From positions 1 to 26,935 of the forward strand of contig CAZTXQ010000039.1 in the NCBI GenBank assembly GCA_964617375.1: 26,935 nt of DNA, in the 5' to 3' direction. Made by a program: the position numbers and the translations under genes. The notes below the pieces were generated by a model, which was given only the letters and a program-made list of their open reading frames with translations, had not been told where the DNA came from and did no database searches. This stretch comes from Firm-13 sp964617375 (GTDB taxonomy: Bacteria; Bacillota; Clostridia; Saccharofermentanales; Saccharofermentanaceae). Shown here piece after piece: positions 8,411 through 15,246 of this stretch (positions are counted from its first letter, which is position 1; each line of letters begins with the position of its first letter).

Positions 8411-8765
8411 GCGCCGGACTATGATTTTTCTGTAAAGAGTTTGGATAGAAATTATGTCATGAGCGGCTGCGGGTACTCGTCTCTTTCAACCGGGAGTCCC
8501 TATTATGACGCAAACAGCAGAGAATAAAGCATATTTCTTATTAAAAATAAGACCCAAATATACACAATGTTCACAATTAAATTTGAGAAAACGCTTCTAT
8601 GGAGCCGAAAACAAGCTGAAATCATCGCAGTGTGTTCACAAAGTTTCTCAAATGTGTATAAAATGTGAAAAATAAGTTGCAAATCGGACATAAATATGCT
8701 AATCTGTTTACAAATAGTTCAATAAACATGACGGACACCTTCACCGATGGATTTACAGGAGATAA
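8411..8765. other. AT-rich intergenic region before the prepilin gene
   Basis: No gene was found here. The AT-rich stretch 8500-8720 separates hsp20 and the prepilin, which diverge from it. A weak promoter candidate for the prepilin gene is TTGCAA (8677-8682), 17 bp, TAATCT (8700-8705), about 60 nt upstream of its start. No riboswitch or strong hairpin was recognised. Confidence 0.4.
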
Positions 8766-9521
8766 ATGGTGCGTATGAAAAACAAAAAAGGATTCACGCT
8801 TCTTGAGATGATGGTCACAATCGGAATTATTGTCATCGTTTCCGGTGCGCTGACCTATTCTGTCAAAGATTATGTTGACAAAGCACGCGCAGCCGCAGAT
8901 ACGGCAAGTGCACAACAGGATAAGTATACTGTCGCAGAAAGTGCCGTTGCATTACTGAAGAAAGAAGCACCTTCATCTCCGGCAGCGACGCCTACGCCTA
9001 CAAGCGCACCGACGGCAACACCGACACCTACGCCAACCACCGCGCCCGGTGCCGCTACTCCGACACCGACAGCAACACCTACAGCAACACCTACACCGAC
9101 GGCTACACCGATTCCGACGGCAACTCCGACACCTACTGCTGCGCCTACTGCAGCTCCGACCGCAGCTCCGACTGCCGCGCCTACTGCTGCACCGACACCG
9201 GCTGTTTCCAGCCTTCAAGCTAGCGTAGGTTCGACGTCTAATTGGAAGTCAGGCGGCAATAGAGTCACGCAGATCTATTTTAATCTTAAGAACCCGACCT
9301 CGTCCCCAATTAGTGATTGGTCGATTCAGGTAACCGTACCCGCCGGAACCACCATCAATGGTGCCTATAATTGTACGGCAAGTATTTCCGGAACAACTCT
9401 TACTATTACACCGCCAAACTGGGACTATATAATCGATCCGAATGAAACCATTAGCAACATACAACTCCAATTGCTATATAAAAATGTCATTGCACCCACA
9501 GGAATAATTTCAACACCATAA
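8766..9521 (+). CDS. Type IV prepilin-like protein with Thr/Pro linker and CBM2-like domain
   Basis: This 251-residue protein has a class III prepilin signal: a short basic leader, then KKG^FTLLEMM, with cleavage expected after G9 and the conserved Glu at +5 (E14). A hydrophobic helix follows to about residue 30 and a helical spine to about 66. Residues 70-146 are a low-complexity Thr/Pro/Ala linker of cellulase type. Residues 147-251 form a beta-rich domain with Trp160, Trp185 and Trp219, 'NPTSSPISDWSIQVTVPAG' and 'TLTITPPNW', resembling a family 2 carbohydrate-binding module. ATG 8766 has AGGAG 4 nt upstream; ATG 8775 is an alternative. It is a lone prepilin gene; no PilB, PilC or PilD lies in the window. 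Inferred role: a surface pilin or pseudopilin that binds plant polysaccharide. The prepilin call is strong; the CBM2 assignment is by eye. Confidence 0.85.
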   Translation: MVRMKNKKGFTLLEMMVTIGIIVIVSGALTYSVKDYVDKARAAADTASAQQDKYTVAESAVALLKKEAPSSPAATPTPTSAPTATPTPTPTTAPGAATPTPTATPTATPTPTATPIPTATPTPTAAPTAAPTAAPTAAPTAAPTPAVSSLQASVGSTSNWKSGGNRVTQIYFNLKNPTSSPISDWSIQVTVPAGTTINGAYNCTASISGTTLTITPPNWDYIIDPNETISNIQLQLLYKNVIAPTGIISTP

Positions 9522-9603
9522 GCTGTCATCTGATTGATCCAAACTTTCTGTACCAATCCGGTTTTGACTAAAAAGGCACGAATAATAATAATAAGAATTA
9601 AAT

Positions 9604-9649
9604 AGACTGTCCGCTCGGTTCTTCGAAACTGGGCGGGCGGTCTTTTTTT
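9604..9649 (+). terminator. Terminator of the prepilin gene
   Basis: A 17-bp stem pairs 9604-9620 with 9627-9643, including several G-U pairs, around a 6-nt loop (CTTCGA). Seven T follow. A strong intrinsic terminator about 80 nt after the prepilin stop. Confidence 0.88.
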
Positions 9650-9923
9650 GTCTAAAAACAAAAAGCATTTATAAAGCATATAAATATTTAGCTCCATAAT
9701 TATGACACAATTAACCGGTATAATGCTTCGAAATAGCGACACAATTCGTTTACGGATTCATCACCACTCCTTTAGAGTGGGATGTTACTATTTGGTTGTA
9801 GACAAGAAATCCCCGAAAACTGCTGCAAATAGTCAAAAATCGTCGATTCAAATCTACAGCACAAATGATTCAGATAGTTTCGGAAAAAGTGACGTAAATG
9901 TGAATATTCACAGGAGAAAAGAA
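9650..9923 (+). promoter_or_regulatory. Long leader before the first CAP gene
   Basis: TATAAT at 9719-9724 is a possible -10 (no good -35), which would give a leader of roughly 195 nt before ATG 9924. The leader contains a small perfect hairpin CCACTC/GAGTGG (about 9764-9780). Conserved motifs of c-di-GMP, SAM, glycine or purine riboswitches were looked for and not seen. An in-frame open extension back to 9702 exists but lacks a ribosome binding site. Confidence 0.35.
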
Positions 9924-10778
9924 ATGATCAAACTTAGTACCGTTTTTGGGAACAAAAGAATCACTGTAGCGGCAGTTGCACTGGCAACTTCCGTAATCTG
10001 CAGCTTCTCGTTTAATCAGGCAGTAGCAGCCGGAGAAGCGAGTCATGTGGCAGGCGCCGTGAATACCGTTGCGGCAACAGATATCGTAAAAACAATTCCT
10101 GAAGCGGGTAACTTTTCAGATAATCAGTTTTCCAAGAGCGATGCGGAAAGAATAGACGCCTTACGCAAAAGCATCATCGCTGCGGCCAATGCGATTTATT
10201 ATAATGCAAACCACGCATTACTGTCTTTGAAGACGGTAAAAACGGCGGAAGAAATATCCGAATCGGCTAAGACTATACTTACCGAAAAGGCGACAGAGAC
10301 GACTGACAAGCCTGCAAAATCGCAGTCAACGCCGGTCACGACCACAGCCGCTCCTGCAGCCGCGGCACCGGCAGCTGCTTCGGCAGCTCCTGCCTCTCTC
10401 GGAGACATAAGCGGAAGTTACGACAGCTCGATGGCTCGTGCCGTTTTCGATCTCGTGAATCAGCAAAGAGCTGCAGCCGGTCTACCCGCACTTACCTGGA
10501 ACGACACACTTGCGGAATCCGCCGGTATTCGTGCCACTGAAATCGTCGTCAACTGGTCGCACACAAGACCGGACGGATCCGAGTGGTGGACCGCCGGAGC
10601 ACAGACAGAAATGGGCGAGAATCTTGCATACGGACAGGCATCGGCTGAACAGGCGATGACAGAATGGATGAATTCCCCCGGTCATGCAGAGAATATATTA
10701 AGATCCAGCTTCACAACACTCGGAGTTTCCTGCTACGTCTGCAACGGAACGTATTATTGGGTTCAGCATTTCGCATAA
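9924..10778 (+). CDS. Secreted CAP (SCP/PR1) domain protein
   Basis: This 284-residue protein has a signal peptide over about residues 1-36, ending near 'NQAVAAG'. A helical region (to about 130) and an Ala/Pro/Thr-rich linker (about 130-155) precede a C-terminal CAP domain (about 165-284). Family marks are 'VFDLVNQQRAAAGLPALTW', 'WSHTRPDG', 'MGENLAYG', 'WMNSPGHAENIL' and the closing 'YYWVQHFA'. The His/Glu pairs typical of the CAP cavity are present. The start was chosen at 9924 for its AGGAG (9912-9916), 7-nt spacing and signal peptide. Bacterial CAP proteins are secreted or wall-associated; their biochemical role is generally unsettled. A paralog follows at 10909, suggesting duplication. 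Confidence 0.9.
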   Translation: MIKLSTVFGNKRITVAAVALATSVICSFSFNQAVAAGEASHVAGAVNTVAATDIVKTIPEAGNFSDNQFSKSDAERIDALRKSIIAAANAIYYNANHALLSLKTVKTAEEISESAKTILTEKATETTDKPAKSQSTPVTTTAAPAAAAPAAASAAPASLGDISGSYDSSMARAVFDLVNQQRAAAGLPALTWNDTLAESAGIRATEIVVNWSHTRPDGSEWWTAGAQTEMGENLAYGQASAEQAMTEWMNSPGHAENILRSSFTTLGVSCYVCNGTYYWVQHFA

Positions 10779-10820
10779 TATAAGGCACTTGACAAAAACA
10801 CGACTATACCCAAAGATTAT

Positions 10821-10855
10821 GGCAGACAAATCGATTATGATTTGTCTGCCTTTTT
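10821..10855 (+). terminator. Terminator of the first CAP gene
   Basis: A perfect 12-bp stem GGCAGACAAATC (10821-10832) / GATTTGTCTGCC (10839-10850) with a 6-nt loop is followed by TTTTT. Confidence 0.9.
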
Positions 10856-10908
10856 CGTTTGTTTGAGCCCGGCATACCGGCCGGAAGAATGATTTCCAAG
10901 AGGTATTT

Positions 10909-11765
10909 ATGAGGGCACAAAAATTTCTTGCGTCTTTTGCCAAACATAGAATTGCTGTTGTCCTTTCCTTCGTATTTATAGGAGTTATATTAGGAAGCGT
11001 CGGTTTTGTCCGGATTGTTTACGGACAAAACTTTGCTTCCGTTATCGCAGATTATGTAATGTCACCGGATACGACATCCACTGACGGTGCCGACGCGACG
11101 CCGTTTCCTACGGTAAAACCGGCTTCTGGTCCGACATCGGGGCCGACCGCAACACCGGCATCTACGGCAACACCGGCATCTACGGCAACACCGGTATCTA
11201 CGGCAACACCGGCATCGACCGCAACACAGGGGCCGACCGCAACACCGGCACCCACCGCAACACAGGGGCCTACCGCGACGCCGAAGCCTACCGCAACACC
11301 GGCACCTACCGCAACGCCAAGGCCTACCGCAACTCCCAAACCGATCCCGACCCCGACCCCGGTCCCGCCGCCGCCATCGGCAGCGGCTCCTTCATCTGAC
11401 ATTGATACCATGGAGAGTCTTATCCTCGACAGGGTAAACGCTGAAAGAGCCAGCAACGGTCTCGCACCACTTAGCAGAGACAGTTCTCTGGATGCGACGG
11501 CCGATGTCCGTTCGTCGGAAATCGCGATTCTTTTTGACCACAGTCGTCCGGGCGGGGGGATTGTTTTTCAGCGTTTCCGGCGGGTTGTTCCGCAATGGGC
11601 GAGAACATCGCGCAAGGCCAGACCTCGGCAGAGGGTGTAATGAATGACTGGATGGGATCTGAAGGTCACCGGGCCAACATATTGAGCGCGTCTTTTACGA
11701 AGATCGGAATCTCGTGCTATTATGACGGAAGCACATATAGTTGGGTTCAGGATTTTGCAGGCTGA
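10909..11765 (+). pseudogene. Secreted CAP (SCP/PR1) domain protein, frameshifted at a poly-G tract
   Basis: The frame starting at 10909 encodes an N-terminal membrane or signal segment (about residues 14-38). A Thr/Pro linker built from an 18-bp tandem DNA repeat follows, then the first half of a CAP domain ('LILDRVNAERASNGLAPL', 'FDHSRPGG'). It then leaves the family pattern and stops at 11640. From 11559 the frame one base earlier restores an intact CAP end: 'DCFSAFPAGCSAMGENIAQG', 'WMGSEGHRANIL', 'YYDGSTYSWVQDFAG', stop at 11763-11765. The break coincides with six G at 11554-11559; seven G would give one 285-residue protein aligning without gaps to its paralog at 9924. This is therefore a sequencing error, a true pseudogene, or a slippage-controlled gene. 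Ribosome binding site AAGAGG at 10898-10903. Confidence 0.88.
11149..11346 (+). repeat. 18-bp tandem repeat encoding the Thr/Pro linker
   Basis: Eleven units beginning GCAACNCC or similar start every 18 bp from 11149 (11149, 11167, 11185, up to 11329). They encode hexapeptides of the ATPAST/ATPAPT type. The first four copies differ by only a few bases, which suggests recent expansion by slippage or unequal exchange. The unit is a multiple of three, so copy changes alter linker length without breaking the frame. Confidence 0.88.
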
Positions 11766-11838
11766 GATCCGGACGCCAGGGAATTGCCTTATGGGTTGGA
11801 CATCAAGCTGACCGTTACGATGGAAAGGCCGCGATAAC

Positions 11839-12363
11839 ATGAGCAGATCAGAGAAAGAAGCAGATATTCCTGTGCAATCGGCGCGAAAAGCAGATCATTC
11901 CTCGCGATCGCTGCAAAAAGCGGAGACCCGCAGGCGATTTTCGCGAAAAGCAGGACGTTTATTCATTCTTATCGGCGTGCCGGCAGTTGCACTGCTTGCG
12001 GCGTTTCTTGTTTACTCGCACAACCCGAACCTTGAAAGCCGGTACTATCTTCCGTGCTTTTTTCATAAACTGACGGGACTTTATTGCCCCGGCTGTGGAA
12101 ACACAAGAGCATTGTATGCACTGCTTCATCTGGACTTTTCGGGAATGTTGAATAACAATGCATTGTTTCCCTTTTTGGCCGTGCTGCTCATATGGCTTAC
12201 AGCGGGCGAGTATCTGAAACTCCTCTTCGGAAAGCGTATACTTTGGGTCCCGGGAAAAATATCGCCTGTCGTACTTGCCGTAATGGTTCTGGCGGTCATT
12301 GCTTTTACGATTCTGCGCAATCTTCCGATTTTTCCGTTTTCGCTTCTGGCACCGGATGCATAA
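11839..12363 (+). CDS. DUF2752 family membrane protein
   Basis: This 174-residue protein has a charged N-terminal tail (about 1-40) and then three predicted membrane helices (about 43-64, 112-132 and 143-163). The family hallmark 'GLYCPGCGNTRALYALLHLDF' lies between the first two, with the CPGCGxTRA core. This family is widespread in clostridia and often lies near TM2- or dispanin-type genes, as here (12522). The cysteine pair may bind metal or be redox active; no biochemical role is established. The ribosome binding site is weak (AAAGG, about 10 nt). Confidence 0.9.
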   Translation: MSRSEKEADIPVQSARKADHSSRSLQKAETRRRFSRKAGRLFILIGVPAVALLAAFLVYSHNPNLESRYYLPCFFHKLTGLYCPGCGNTRALYALLHLDFSGMLNNNALFPFLAVLLIWLTAGEYLKLLFGKRILWVPGKISPVVLAVMVLAVIAFTILRNLPIFPFSLLAPDA

Positions 12364-12521
12364 GAGGGTTTTCTATTTAATCTTTATAAATGCAAAATTT
12401 ACTTGACGAATCCTGCTGAATTCATTAAGCTTAGAACATCGAGACATCATATTTTAATCGGCAATCACGTTGTTCATTAACAACTATTGGGCCGATATTG
12501 ATTACAAATGGAGGATAGAAT

Positions 12522-13133
12522 ATGGCATTTTGTAAGAGCTGTGGAACGGATATAGGCGGAGCAAAGTTTTGTCCGGCATGCGGAGCCAAGAATGAGACCG
12601 CGGAGACGATCATCGCAGCACCTGTGGCGGCACCGATTTTTTCCGAACCTCTATCGCCGGCACCCGAGACTTCCGTACCCGTAACATCTGCACCTGTGAC
12701 GTCCGAACCCGTTTCGGCCCCTGTGTTTGCGCCGGATCCGACGGTCTATTCTGCCGGAAGCGATGCATCCAATACTGTACCTCCCGTATACTCCGCGCCC
12801 GTATATTCGGCACCGGTATATTCCGCGGATGCCTCACAGATGCCCAGCACGTCCGGACAGATGGTTTTCTCTATCATCAATACGGTTCTTGGCGGTCTGT
12901 CCTGCTGCAATCTCTTGAACCTTGCGGCTTGTATTCTTGGTATCATTGCCATAGTCAAATGCAACAAAGCCGGTAAAGCAGGGTCGATCGACGAGGCCAA
13001 TCAGCTCCTGTCTTCAGCCAAGACAATGAACATTATCGCTATCATCCTGAATGTCGTTGGCGGTATTGCATTGCTTATCACGATTTTATCGGGAGCATTC
13101 AGCTCTGTTTGGGATGGTTATTACTACAATTAA
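12522..13133 (+). CDS. Zinc-ribbon and CD225/dispanin domain membrane protein
   Basis: This 203-residue protein begins with a zinc ribbon, 'FCKSCGTDIGGAKFCPACG' (C4, C7, C17, C20). A Pro/Val/Ser-rich linker (about 28-105) follows with repeated 'APVYS' steps. The C-terminal part is dispanin-like: a helix pair over about 108-140 and 165-195 flanks 'VKCNKAGKAGSIDEANQLLSSAKTMN', matching the CD225 pattern of two hydrophobic segments with a basic loop. Two neighbouring Cys sit in the first helix. The AT-rich upstream region carries TTGACG (12403-12408) as a weak -35 candidate. GGAGG precedes the ATG. Bacterial dispanins have no settled function. Confidence 0.87.
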   Translation: MAFCKSCGTDIGGAKFCPACGAKNETAETIIAAPVAAPIFSEPLSPAPETSVPVTSAPVTSEPVSAPVFAPDPTVYSAGSDASNTVPPVYSAPVYSAPVYSADASQMPSTSGQMVFSIINTVLGGLSCCNLLNLAACILGIIAIVKCNKAGKAGSIDEANQLLSSAKTMNIIAIILNVVGGIALLITILSGAFSSVWDGYYYN

Positions 13134-13156
13134 GTATTAAGTACCGGATTAAGCAG

Positions 13157-13188
13157 ACTGCTTTCGGGTTTACCGGGGGCAGTTTTTT
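13157..13188 (+). terminator. Terminator of the dispanin gene
   Basis: An 11-bp stem, ACTGCTTTCGG (13157-13167) with CCGGGGGCAGT (13173-13183) including three G-U pairs, with a 5-nt loop, is followed by a T-run. Confidence 0.82.
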
Positions 13189-13260
13189 ATATCGCCGGTT
13201 AGTTGATAAAGAAGCATCCGGATTTTGTCGTTCGTGTGTTTCTATTATCGCGTTTTAGCG

Positions 13261-13266
13261 TATAAT
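13261..13266 (+). promoter_or_regulatory. Possible -10 element before the coiled-coil gene
   Basis: TATAAT at 13261-13266 lies 33 nt before ATG 13300, downstream of the dispanin terminator. No good -35 is visible. The gene must have its own promoter, and this is the best candidate. Confidence 0.4.
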
Positions 13267-13299
13267 CAGATTAATGTTTATGTGTCGGAGGGATAGATC

Positions 13300-15123
13300 A
13301 TGAAAAAATGCCCGGTATGTGGAGTCATGATGGGTGACAACGTTGCCCGCTGTTTTATGTGCAAGTACGACTTTCAGAAGGCGGCGACGGAAGGCGAGGA
13401 AATCGCCAGAAAAGAAGCTGTCACCAATGTCCGGCATACGGAGCAGGAAGCCCTGGGACGTGTTGCAGAGAAGAAGGCGGAAGAGAGCAAGATTATATCG
13501 GAAGCCCGTGAGAGTGCCCGCCTTGAGATAGCCGAGATCCAGAGATCCCTTGAAGGCGAGAAGCTGCGTATTGAACAGGAATATGTGGAGATCCGCAGGC
13601 AGGCTCTTGAGGAGAGAACCCGCCTGGATAAAGACCTGGGCGTAATCAGGAAGCAGGTTGAAGACGAGAAGGCTGCTATTGAGCACATTAAAGCCGAAGG
13701 CAGCAAGATCATCGAAGACGCCAAGAATGCGGCCGGCAAAGAGGCAAACCAGATTCTTATGGCTGCTCAGGCGGAAACGGAAGCACTTGCACTTCAGGTT
13801 CAGAAGGAATACAAGGAAGCCATGAACAAGAAGCAGCAGATGATGGATGAAGCGAAGCATCTGCAGACAGAAGCGGAAGCGCAGGTAAAAAAGCGTGATG
13901 AAGCCGCGGCCGAGTATGAACGCCTTAGCCGTCTCTCGAAAGAAGAGGAGATAAGAGCCTCCTCTATGGTTGAGGAGCTGAAGAAGAACGCGGAGCTTGA
14001 GAGTGCCGAGATCGTGCGAAAGGCTGAGCTCGACGCCGAAGAAGTCCATAAGCAGGCGCAAATCATCGGCCAGGCCAGAATCGATGAGGCGGAACAGGAG
14101 AGGAACCGTCTTCTCGCTGAAGCAGAACAGATCGCGGTCAACGCGGAGAATACGAGAACACAGGCGCAGGCCGAGCTTGCGGCGTACATAGAAGAAGCGA
14201 AGATTGCAATTGCGTCAATTGAAGAGGCTAAGGCCGAAAGACTCAGGATCGGTGCCGATATTGACAGGATTATGCAGGATTCCGAAGCAGCCAAAGCCGA
14301 GGCAGAGCAGCTTAAGGCACAGAATGTGGAAGCCAGACGACTTGCGGATGAGGAATCGGTAAAGATCAATCGCGATATCGAAGACGCCAGAACGAAGGCG
14401 CAGCAGGAAGCTCAAAGCTTTATTGACGAAGTGGAACAGACAAGAACCGCGGCGGAAGCGGAAGTGAAGAAGATTCTTGAAGAGCGCCAGGCGATTCAGG
14501 AGAAAGCCGAGCAGGAAGCCGCAGCCATTCGTATCGAGATCGAGACCGCGCGCGCCGACATTCTGAGATCGCAGGAGGACAGGAAGGCCGCAGCTGCGGA
14601 GCTTGAGACGGCGCGCAATCAGGCGAGAGAAGAATCGGAACGGATTCTTCTGGAAGCAGAAAAGCATGCAGTGCTGATTAAGGAAATCGCATTTACGGAG
14701 AACGAGAAGGGCCGGTTGACCAAAGAGCTCGAAGACAGATACAAAGCGGCGGAGGATGCTGCCGCTTCCCTTAAGTCGGCACTTGCGGAAAAGGAAGAGG
14801 AACTTGCACGTAAGGAAGAAAGGTTGAAGGAAATGGCGGACGAGATTGAAAGGATCAAAGGTCTGGCAGACGCGGGATCTATGGAATATGCTGTTGAGAA
14901 TATTCAGCATAAGCTGAGCGGAGAAATCGACGTCCCCGGAATCGAAGAAGCTCTGTCACGGAGAAGTGCCGACGGATGGCGTCTGCACAGTGTAATCAAC
15001 GATGAGGGCGGCAAGCTTCAGGCAAGCCTGACCGGTTCGGAGAAAACATCTCTTTCAGGCGGTCCGCTCATCAAAGAGGATCGCGTAGTCCTGATATTTG
15101 TAAGATCGAAGGGTACAAATTAA
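13300..15123 (+). CDS. Zinc-ribbon, long coiled-coil protein with C-terminal DUF4177-like domain
   Basis: This 607-residue protein opens with a zinc ribbon, 'KCPVCGVMMGDNVARCFMCK' (C4, C7, C18, C21). A Glu/Ala/Lys/Arg-rich coiled coil follows, running almost unbroken from about residue 25 to 525. The last 80 residues form a compact domain: 'MEYAVENIQHKL', 'IPGIEEALSRRSADGWRLHSV' (in sequence VPGIEEALSRRSADGWRLHS), and 'DRVVLIFVRS'. It matches the DUF4177 pattern (alpha helix, 'GW.l', closing beta strand with Phe and Arg). There is no signal peptide or membrane helix, so it is cytoplasmic or peripherally attached. The ribosome binding site is CGGAGGG, good spacing. Role unknown; a scaffold or polarity/division factor is possible by shape only. 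Confidence 0.88.
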   Translation: MKKCPVCGVMMGDNVARCFMCKYDFQKAATEGEEIARKEAVTNVRHTEQEALGRVAEKKAEESKIISEARESARLEIAEIQRSLEGEKLRIEQEYVEIRRQALEERTRLDKDLGVIRKQVEDEKAAIEHIKAEGSKIIEDAKNAAGKEANQILMAAQAETEALALQVQKEYKEAMNKKQQMMDEAKHLQTEAEAQVKKRDEAAAEYERLSRLSKEEEIRASSMVEELKKNAELESAEIVRKAELDAEEVHKQAQIIGQARIDEAEQERNRLLAEAEQIAVNAENTRTQAQAELAAYIEEAKIAIASIEEAKAERLRIGADIDRIMQDSEAAKAEAEQLKAQNVEARRLADEESVKINRDIEDARTKAQQEAQSFIDEVEQTRTAAEAEVKKILEERQAIQEKAEQEAAAIRIEIETARADILRSQEDRKAAAAELETARNQAREESERILLEAEKHAVLIKEIAFTENEKGRLTKELEDRYKAAEDAAASLKSALAEKEEELARKEERLKEMADEIERIKGLADAGSMEYAVENIQHKLSGEIDVPGIEEALSRRSADGWRLHSVINDEGGKLQASLTGSEKTSLSGGPLIKEDRVVLIFVRSKGTN

Positions 15124-15135
15124 TTGTTTTACCTC

Positions 15136-15164
15136 TTCCAAAGTACAAACCAGGGTGTTATAAT
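15136..15164 (+). promoter_or_regulatory. Possible promoter of glnN
   Basis: TATAAT at 15159-15164 is perfect, with a weak TTCCAA (15136-15141) 17 bp upstream. It lies just after the coiled-coil gene stop and before the hairpin at 15180. A transcript from here would start near 15171 and run straight into that hairpin. Confidence 0.45.
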
Positions 15165-15179
15165 ACTTCACATTGAGGC

Positions 15180-15216
15180 GAGGGCGTCTTCTTTCGGGAA
15201 GACGTCCTCTTATTTT
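15180..15216 (+). terminator. Terminator or attenuator in the glnN leader
   Basis: A 12-bp stem, GAGGGCGTCTTC (15180-15191) with GAAGACGTCCTC (15198-15209) and one G-T pair, has a 6-nt loop and is followed by TTATTTTTT. It can serve as the terminator of the coiled-coil gene. Because TATAAT lies just upstream (15159), it can also act as a transcriptional attenuator of glnN. Confidence 0.7.
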
Positions 15217-15246
15217 TTACCTAATAATTAGTAAGGAAGGTTAAAT

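Noticed and set aside
8583..8600. CcpA cre-like site
   Set aside because: GAGAAAACGCTTCT resembles part of a cre box, but the spacing and the outer TG/CA do not match.
9702..9923. Extended N-terminus of the first CAP protein
   Set aside because: The frame is open, but the added 74 residues have no ribosome binding site and would bury the signal peptide, which starts at 9924 after AGGAG.
9725..9923. Riboswitch in the CAP leader
   Set aside because: The leader is long and has a hairpin, but the conserved cores of c-di-GMP, SAM, glycine and purine riboswitches were not found.
13255..14910. Antisense open frames opposite the coiled-coil gene
   Set aside because: Long antisense frames are expected from the biased Glu/Ala/Arg-rich codons. 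The plus-strand frame has the promoter, ribosome binding site and protein features.
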